Shown here: in pieces, positions 58,590 to 64,000 of the stretch
How the letters are laid out: the number at the start of each line of letters is the position of its first letter
Numbering within the stretch: position 1 is the stretch's first letter
NCBI GenBank assembly: GCA_016808115.1
Contig: JAEQBH010004434.1
Coordinates: 477,263-541,262, forward strand
Reading direction: 5' to 3'
Length of the DNA stretch: 64,000 nt
Source: Tetrastigma voinierianum
Lineage: Eukaryota; Streptophyta; Magnoliopsida; Vitales; Vitaceae
Position numbers and translations under genes: made by a program
The notes under the pieces: generated by a model
The model's input: only the letters and a program-made list of their open reading frames with translations
The model's database searches: none
Told to the model about the DNA's origin: nothing

Positions 58590-58800
58590 ACTATTTTACA
58601 CCTGGGACAGATAAATAAATAAATAAATAAATAAAACGACACTCCTTTGATAGAAGACAGCAGATATGCCTTAGGAGCTTCTTCCATACCAGTTCTATGG
58701 TGAGGGCAAATATGGGCTTCTGTAGATGCCCTCTGGCTACCTCAATCCTGGCAGCTGCTAATTGAGTAAGACTGAGTTTTTCGGACAAATCTGAGGGATT
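58590..58800 (-). pseudogene. MED12: MED12 exon fragment (TQSLTQLAAARIEG)
   Basis: Minus strand: VRKTQS, then SLTQLAAARIE after one missing base, then after another lost G the frame continues RASTEAHICPHHRTGMEEAP and SSIKGVSF. Plant MED12 has a TQSLAQLQAARIEGSQGAST-type motif here, so identity is firm. Two single-base losses break the frame. Confidence 0.8.
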
Positions 58801-58829
58801 CGGTGAATTTCCTTGATACGAGCTTCGTT

Positions 58830-59135
58830 CTTCACTTAATTTTTGTCTCTTTGCTCTTCAATTCTTCAACATCAGCATTGCTTTTAGCAGTTTTCCCAGA
58901 TAATATCTTAGAGGCAGACTGAAGAGTGAAGAAATACTTCGGTTTATGGGAAGAAATACTTCCACCTGTCAGATCAACAGAAGATTCGATAGTGTCTCTT
59001 CCTCCTGTCCAGATCAATGATAGGTCCATTCCTATCCATAATTCCGCTAACTATAAGCTGCCTTACATATGCCTGAGGGTAAAAAATGCCAGACTGTGCG
59101 AGTTTCATAATGAGTAGTTGAAGGAAACTATGTGA
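58830..59135 (-). pseudogene. MED12: MED12 exon fragments (MKLAQSGIFYPQAYVRQLIVSG)
   Basis: 59000-59135 encodes FLQLLIMKLAQSGIFYPQAY then VRQLIVSGIMDRNGP and DRRKRHYRI, a conserved MED12 stretch. It then jumps by shifts to LQSASKILSGKTAKSNADVE and ELKSK (58850-58920). The region usually between them (KQLPG... and the ERR-rich stretch) is largely absent. Confidence 0.85.
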
Positions 59136-59700
59136 CATGGATAGCCTGGACTTGCCTGTCCCCACCCATTAGAGCCTTATCCAAGGCCTGTACAGCTTTT
59201 GCCTCGCTATGACATGGATAGCCTGGACTTGCAGCTTTAGCAAGATTATCCGCACGATTTTTGAATAGAGGAAACAATGTGATGAAAAGACAAGGATAAA
59301 ATGATCATCAAGTACTTTGGTCTGAGCACGATAGGAACCTCTGCAGGACGAATTTTGTCTTTTCTTGTATCCTCGGATACCTTGATAAGAACCCCCATCA
59401 TTTGCAACACATGAGATACCACAGGGGCAAAGGAAAGCAATCCAAAGCGACAAATGCATCAGATGTAAGCCACAATATAAAAACCGAAGCATCTCAACCA
59501 GAGCAGAGAAGCATGCCCTCCTTCAATTATCAACAAGATCAGAACCACCTGGTGAAGGTTCCCTGATAAAACAAACACCTACTCCCACAAGAGCGCGTAC
59601 ATATGACTGAGATAGAACAACGGTTTCTATAATGCCATATATGATAGGCAATAGCAGGCTAGCAGCTGCAAGATCTCAAGCCAATATAAAATAACCATTA
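59100..59700 (-). pseudogene. MED12: MED12 exon block (LEILQLL to ALDKALMGGD)
   Basis: In order on the minus strand: LEILQLLA (about 59680), ETVVLSQSYVRALVGVGVCF (about 59570-59630), IREPSPGGSDLVDN (about 59520-59565), RRACFSALVEMLRF, VALDCFPLP (about 59445), SEDTRKDKIRPAEVPIVLR (about 59345), SSIQK, RADNLAKAASPGYPCHSEAK and AVQALDKALMGGD (59160-59260). At least four frameshifts. The sequence ACATGGATAGCCTGGACTTGC occurs at 59135-59155 and again at 59213-59233, marking the junction where the next MED12 block is lost. Confidence 0.85.
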
Positions 59701-59779
59701 TTCAGTTGCTCCTACTTGGAGTACTTAATATACATTTTGCTCAAAGTAGGAAAAAAACACGACACGCGGTAACCGATAC

Positions 59780-60108
59780 CAGTAGTTGACGAAGAACCCA
59801 ATCAATGGTGAGAGAAGGAAGAATCAGACATTCAGCATGGTGTTACTGCAAGAGCCGCACGACATACCATCACTTAAAATGTAGGGAAGGCTCCTCACTA
59901 TCAAGACCTGATACGAGATCACTCTTTTGCTGTATTGACCCAGCATAAAGAATTTGTTGTGATGAGTGGAATGAGAATTATTTCTTGAGAAAAATTCCTC
60001 CAGGAGGCCTTGCAAGTAATCAATAACATCTTTTGTCCAGAGTTCAGTGCGAGACAACTAACTCTTGTCGGGTGAGCCAGAACAAATACTATCAGAGGCA
60101 GAGCGAAC
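59780..60108 (-). pseudogene. MED12: MED12 exon with in-frame stop
   Basis: The acceptor CAG ends at 60109. The frame reads VRSASDSICSGSPDKS, then TAG, then LSRTELWTKDVIDYLQGLLE and EFFSRNNSHST. After a lost base: QILYAGSIQQKSDLVSGLDS, EEPSLHFK, then WYVVRLLQ and TIDWVLRQLL. The putative donor is at 59779. The TAG stands where related MED12 proteins have Gln (CAG to TAG), a substitution and not an indel. Confidence 0.85.
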
Positions 60109-60201
60109 CTGAAAAACAAAGTAGCCATAATCCGTTACTTTCAATATTAACAATACCTAACCTCAGTCCAAAGAAGTAGCATGAGTTTTTGAAGCATCTA
60201 C

Positions 60202-60351
60202 CTGATTAAGATAAATCACTTTGATAAACCAAGTTGCTCTCAGTAAAGGAACATTATTCCTGATAAGAACTTCAAAAAGGGTTTTCTTCCCGAAACCATG
60301 AGGAACATGATCGGCCAAAGAACGCAATCGTTTGTGAGGTTGGGATAAATC
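60202..60351 (-). CDS. MED12: MED12 exon, intact (HKRLRSLADHVPHG)
   Basis: Exactly 50 codons between CCCAG (acceptor, 60352-60354 and beyond) and GTAGATGC (donor from 60201). Encodes DLSQPHKRLRSLADHVPHGF, then GKKTLFEVLIRNNVPLLRAT and WFIKVIYLNQ. This is the most conserved N-terminal block of MED12, the surface associated with activation of the kinase module's cyclin-CDK pair in other organisms. No stop or shift. Confidence 0.9.
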
Positions 60352-60599
60352 CTGGGAAAGAAGGGCGAAAAAGGGAAGATGAGGACTTCAAGTCATCAAA
60401 CTTCAAACAACATATTTTAATTTAATGCAATGATGTTATGCCCATACTAGAAAATAAGCCCAGGTTTTTGTACATTATTTGGTTAAAATTGGACATCAAA
60501 TCAGATAAGTGTCAGGAACTTTGGTACTCGTCAAAAGAAAAAATGTTTCAGGAATTTTGGTTTTCCCTCTTTTTTTTAGCTTGCACAAACAGAACCCAA

Positions 60600-60640
60600 G
60601 AGGGAGAGAGAGCGAGAGAGAGAGAGAGAGAGAGAGAGAC
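60600..60640 (+). repeat. (GA)n microsatellite in a MED12 intron
   Basis: About 18 GA units with one interruption (GAGCGAGA). It causes artificial Arg-Glu and Ser-Leu frames on the two strands. Confidence 0.95.
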
Positions 60641-60794
60641 CAAACAAGTGAGTAGTTTAGTTTAACACCCAAATCATGTCTCACTCTTGTCATTTTATGA
60701 TGCGTAACTTGCATTACAAAAATGCCTAAGTAATACTGAAGCCAACAAATCAATGGGAGCTGAGCCAGGACCTTCTATTTCTTTCCCAATGAAA

Positions 60795-61480
60795 ATGGTT
60801 TGAGGACTTGTATGCAGCCAAAAATTTGTTTCTTTACTTTGGAAACAACATGGGGAACGATCTTGGCCTTAGACCAAGTGCAAAAGAGAGGCTTAGCTTT
60901 AGTCTGTAGATGTTATCTTTGCCAAGAATGTGAGAAGTCCATGGATCACCTTCTCCTCTGTTGTATCAAGATGAGAACTTTATGGAATCCATTTTTCTTT
61001 CTTTTTGAAGTGTCTTGGATGTTCCTCAATTTAAGATACTCTCTAGGGATGGAATGGATCTTTTATTGTCAAGAAGTATAAAAACATTTTGCAAAGAGGG
61101 GCCTTTATGTATCTTTTGGTCGATTTGAAAGGAGGGGAATGGCATTACTTTTGGGCATGAGATTCTATTCATACAAAGCCTTAAGGCATCTTTTGTTTTT
61201 TGTTTTTTATTTTTTGTCTATGTTTATAATTGATGATCCTTGACATAAAAGTTTGAGTTCTTGTACATCATTTTTTTATAGATGAGGTTGGGGTTGTTTT
61301 TGTACATCATTCTTTTTTATAGATTTTATTTGGTATTGGTATGGTACTTTCTTTTCTTGTTTTATATATTGGGGGAGTAACACATTCCTCTTGTTTCTTA
61401 TGCCTCTTGGTTGCTACTTTAGCTGCCTCTTTTGTAATATATCAATCTTCTTGTTATCTAAATGAAACTACGTTATCCAA
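60795..61480 (+). mobile_element. L1-type LINE 3' fragment, antisense in a MED12 intron
   Basis: Plus-strand frame 60800-61081 reads LETTWGTILALDQVQKRG, then CYLCQECEKSMDHLLLCC and LWNPFF: the zinc-binding domain at the C-terminus of plant L1 reverse transcriptases (C-x2-C...H-x3-C). After a shift, the KHFAKRGLYVSFG... scrap near 61085-61150 parallels the usual last residues. The T-rich tail region to about 61480 (TTTTGTAATATATCAAT...) fits an L1 3' end. RT itself is absent (5' truncated). Confidence 0.8.
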
Positions 61481-61536
61481 AGATATAAGTCTATCTCTGA
61501 TGCATCACAGTTCTTATCAAAAAGTGAAAGACAAAC

Positions 61537-61644
61537 CCTAATCCATTTCTTCTCGGAAGTCTTCACCACAAGGCCGTAGCTCCGAAAAACAAAAGGCTTA
61601 GTCAAGAGCGAGCCTGAAAGAGGTACTCCATAAACTTGACCTGC
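61537..61644 (-). pseudogene. MED12: MED12 exon (AGQVYGVPLSGSLLTKP)
   Basis: Begins after TAGCAG at 61645 and encodes AGQVYGVPLSGSLLTKP. After a lost base the frame KTSEKKWI (about 61540-61560) recalls the family's ...KKRWIE/KKWIEG before the next exon. Donor GTTTGT from 61536. Confidence 0.8.
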
Positions 61645-61812
61645 CTGCTATACAAAAAAGCCTCTAGCTTCAAAATCCACATGAATTTAACATAACAGTA
61701 TCCAGGAAAAGATGAAAGGTAGAAGTTTTAATGTTACTTTTTGAATTGAGAATCATTTCCACAACCAAAAAAAAAGTACTCTTCATTAATTTCAAAACAA
61801 TAAATGCATCAC

Positions 61813-61845
61813 CTTGCGCTTTTGAGCCCGAGATTCGTTGATGGC
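61813..61845 (-). CDS. MED12: MED12 mini-exon (AINESRAQKRK)
   Basis: 33 bases, in frame, between TTTTTCAG (acceptor, 61846 and up) and GTGATGC (donor from 61812). Encodes AINESRAQKRK, matching the plant MED12 RAINESRALKRK motif. The adjoining AVRKCLR part of the family sequence is not seen between this exon and the next. Confidence 0.85.
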
Positions 61846-61965
61846 CTGAAAAAGGTGAAGTCATTACATATCTTCCATAGAAGACAATTAGATTTGGTGA
61901 ATGTAGTAGAAATCATAGTGCATTGCCAAACAGAATAGTAATCAGGGATTCAGCAAGAAAATCAC

Positions 61966-62037
61966 CTCTTTGCACTTTAGAACAATAGTACGCTTACTGA
62001 AAGCTTGAATCTGAGTGAGTGAGACCTCTCTAGCATC
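61966..62037 (-). CDS. MED12: MED12 exon (DAREVSLTQIQAFSK)
   Basis: Exactly 24 codons between TTTGTCAG (acceptor, 62038-62040 and up) and GTGATTTT (donor from 61965). Encodes DAREVSLTQIQAFSKRTIVL then KCKE, matching the MED12 ...LSQVHTFSKPVVHKCKEA block. Confidence 0.85.
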
Positions 62038-62769
62038 CTGACAAACTCGACCAGTTAAACCAGTAAGAAAATCCCACGTCATAGAGCCAACAGAAAGTGG
62101 GAATAAATGTTAAATGTTCCCATCAAGTATAGGCATGTGATTATTGAAATGTGTGTGAACGCTAAATGCTTAACCATGTTAAAAGGAAAATTTCGCATAT
62201 GCATACCTCACTCTATCAATTTTGAACACTTGAAATACTCAGGTTAACACGAGGAAATCATCGCATCATGACAGTGGATGTCAGTCAGATTTTGGTTCTG
62301 GGCTAATCCGGTTGAAATTGCCTCTAAGCTTCTATCGTTTACAATGGATATAAGATGGCAAAAGTGTTCACTGTCAGCTGTTCGAATTGTCTTCACAAAA
62401 ATTCTACAACACATTATATCTGAAATGATCATACAACAACATCCGCTGGCCAAAGAATGGAGAAAGTCGGTTGATGATAAAGTTTCTTCACTATTTTAGA
62501 AGGAACCATGAAGCTCACATGAATGAAAACCTAACCACATCAAATCATGGTTACAATGCCCAATTGAGCAGCAGCCTCAAGCAAAGACATATTTACAAAA
62601 TAAAAGTGCAGGTTTATTGGATAAACTGAGGAAAAAAGAGGAAAATGAATGAAACAAAGATGTTAACCAACTTTTCAGAAAAAATGCAATGTGATCCACT
62701 CGTAATAGGTGGTCACCAATTAAAAAAGAAAAATAAAAAGAACAGAAATGGTTTATTCCAAAATTTTAT

Positions 62770-62862
62770 CTCAAGTCCCACAAAAGTCTCCTTGTATCCA
62801 TGCTGAACGTACTCCTGGGTAAGAGTCTCCTCAGGGCAAGTTGGAGTTTGGGGGTAAGAGCC
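62770..62862 (-). pseudogene. MED12: MED12 exon (CPEETLTQEYVQHGYKET)
   Basis: Minus strand YPQTPTCPEETLTQEYVQ then HGYKETFVGLE, the PEE-LT-EYVQ-GYKET motif of plant MED12. After GLE comes ATAAAATT and no GT donor, so either the splice site is mutated or the exon end differs. Confidence 0.85.
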
Positions 62863-63119
62863 AAAAAATAGAAATAAATAAATAGAAGAGCTATGATGTC
62901 GAATAAGAACAGCAAGTAGAAATATAAAATGCTTTAAAAAAGAACAATCAAAGCAGAATTCAGGGATTCAACACTCTCTCATCCAACAACGTAATGAAAT
63001 GTAGACAAAATAGCAAGAATATAAAATGTGAGAAAGATGAAACTAACCCAATCCATCGCCTTTCTAAATAAATTCATTTTCGCATGAAAAGGAGTACAAT
63101 TACTTTATTCAAAACTTAC

Positions 63120-63168
63120 CTTGAATTCAGGGATTCTTTTTTTCTTCCTGACCTGATACGCATGAGTG
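63120..63168 (-). pseudogene. MED12: MED12 N-terminal exon part (KKESLNS)
   Basis: Minus strand ending ...KKKESLNSR-type sequence (frame ambiguous in an A run) just before a perfect donor GTAAG (63115-63119). Family proteins have YKLKCEK..LNSRLGPPDFHP here. The true start codon and first exon are not identified. Confidence 0.55.
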
Positions 63169-63179
63169 ATACTGAACTT

Positions 63180-64000
63180 TGAATAAGAAAAATTACACAG
63201 TGATCAAGATCAAGAAGGTATTATGCATTTGTCTTTATGTCAACAATAATTCCAGCATTGAGTTATTGTACTGCAGCTGGAAAAAGACTGTAAGGTTCCA
63301 CAACCAAATCTCTCAAAGTTTCAAAATCAAAAGAAATGAAGAGCTAGCCTACAATCTAAACCCTTCCTTTATTTCTTAAGTTAATAAACCAAGATAACAT
63401 GCCTCACAAAGAATATTTCAACACATAGGAACCATGGTTACGAAATATAATGAACCCTACATTCTTAGCATGGTCACCGCATAGTTGCATGAAAATATAT
63501 CCACTAAAAATCCACACCGCATGATATCAAACACGGCAAGCACCTTTAAATTAAAGCAATTGAACCGAAACTAAGGCCAAGACCTGATTTTTCGATACCA
63601 AATGTAAAGCCTCGAACTAGAAATTTTAAATAAAAAGGAACTCCTGTGAGAAAACAGAACAACCAATTCCTTGCTGAAGGATAAGACTAGTCCAATGGCG
63701 GAGGGCAATGGTATTAGATACGCTTTGAAATGGACTGGTCTAGAAATAATATGGTCAAGAAGGGCACCGGAGCGATAGGTATCCTCTGTCCACGAGCCGC
63801 CCACGCTCGCTCACTCAAATTTTTAATGTATCGCCGCCGCCATCCAAATTAGTAGCGGAGATGATGAGTCAAATAGCTTATTTAATGCATCTACAGCCCT
63901 TAAACGCGCATTATATAGGGAGCCATCATTTGATGTTACCTCAAGCTGTGACTTGTTTCTTCTTGTTTATCCTCTGCTTCTCTCGCCGAGATTTTCTTCG
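63180..64000. other. Upstream region of the MED12-like gene
   Basis: No confident coding sequence. The MED12 first exon should lie here or beyond the window; I find no MQRYHA-like start. A minus-strand frame (63571-63804, 77 residues) has no recognisable family. GC content rises at 63770-63860, as near a transcription start. Confidence 0.4.
63908..63920 (-). promoter_or_regulatory. Possible TATA box
   Basis: Minus strand CCTATATAATGCG upstream of the MED12-like exons. Placement is plausible for a promoter reading leftward, but no start site is visible. Confidence 0.25.

Larger units (their letters stand above)
58001..63170 (-). pseudogene. MED12: MED12-like gene, decaying or rearranged, minus strand
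   Basis: Ordered exons from 63168 down to 58001 encode segments of plant MED12 (Mediator subunit 12, CRYPTIC PRECOCIOUS/CCT in Arabidopsis). MED12 is a roughly 2,200-residue nuclear protein that links the CDK8 kinase module to Mediator. The N-terminal conserved part (HKRLRSLADH...LIRNNVPLLRATWFIK) is clear. Evidence against function: in-frame TAG at about 60057, frameshifts in at least four exons, loss of the sequence between ALDKALMGGD and FLQLLIMKLAQSG, loss of most coding sequence between VEELKSK and VRKTQSLTQL, and AT-repeat sequence where most of the C-terminal half should be. Clean exons with canonical borders remain (61966-62037, 60202-60351). Base-level assembly error cannot be excluded for the indels; it explains neither the stop nor the missing blocks. 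Confidence 0.8.

Overview
This is plant nuclear DNA, most likely from a eudicot. It is AT-rich, has spliced exons with canonical GT-AG borders, and is packed with long-terminal-repeat (LTR) retrotransposons. I see no bacterial genes, operons, CRISPR arrays or rRNA/tRNA genes. I cannot name the species. Nearly every recognisable reading frame is broken, and many breaks are 1-2 base indels, so the window mixes real decay with possible base-level assembly error.

Layout. (1) 524-14349 is a nest: one outer solo LTR of the Ty3/gypsy type, cut by a full-length but pol-less gypsy element (1316-8581, target duplication AAGTA), a same-strand solo LTR (8598-10840) and an opposite-strand solo LTR (about 12200-14241). 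(2) 14350-18461 is AT-rich with tRNA-like SINE heads, a 0.3-kb tandem duplication and an LTR fragment. (3) 18462-30300 is a long inverted-repeat (fold-back) element. Its left arm carries a minus-strand gypsy element (18743-28446, target duplication AATAT) with recognisable gag, protease, RT and integrase. (4) 30301-37997 holds further arm copies of the same family in opposite orientation, AT microsatellites, a truncated LTR, and two pieces of the MED12 gene. (5) 37998-54993 is a third gypsy element with LTRs of about 3.0 kb, inserted in a second fold-back copy. Its RT-RNase H region is deleted, and a Ty1/copia element (38877-46528) sits inside its 5' LTR. (6) 54994-58150 has more arm copies, microsatellites and another MED12 scrap. 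(7) 58000-63170, minus strand, is a MED12-like gene (kinase-module subunit of the Mediator complex) covering roughly the N-terminal half plus one later exon. Some exons are intact and cleanly spliced, but there is an in-frame stop, frameshifts and missing middle parts. An antisense L1 fragment lies in one intron.

The only host gene I can name is MED12, and here it looks like a decaying or rearranged copy. The retroelements do not work together with it. The most unusual feature is that MED12 fragments and an unidentified repeated coding scrap are distributed in both orientations among the fold-back repeats over about 28 kb (31-59 kb), which suggests repeated local duplication and inversion or capture by the repeat family.
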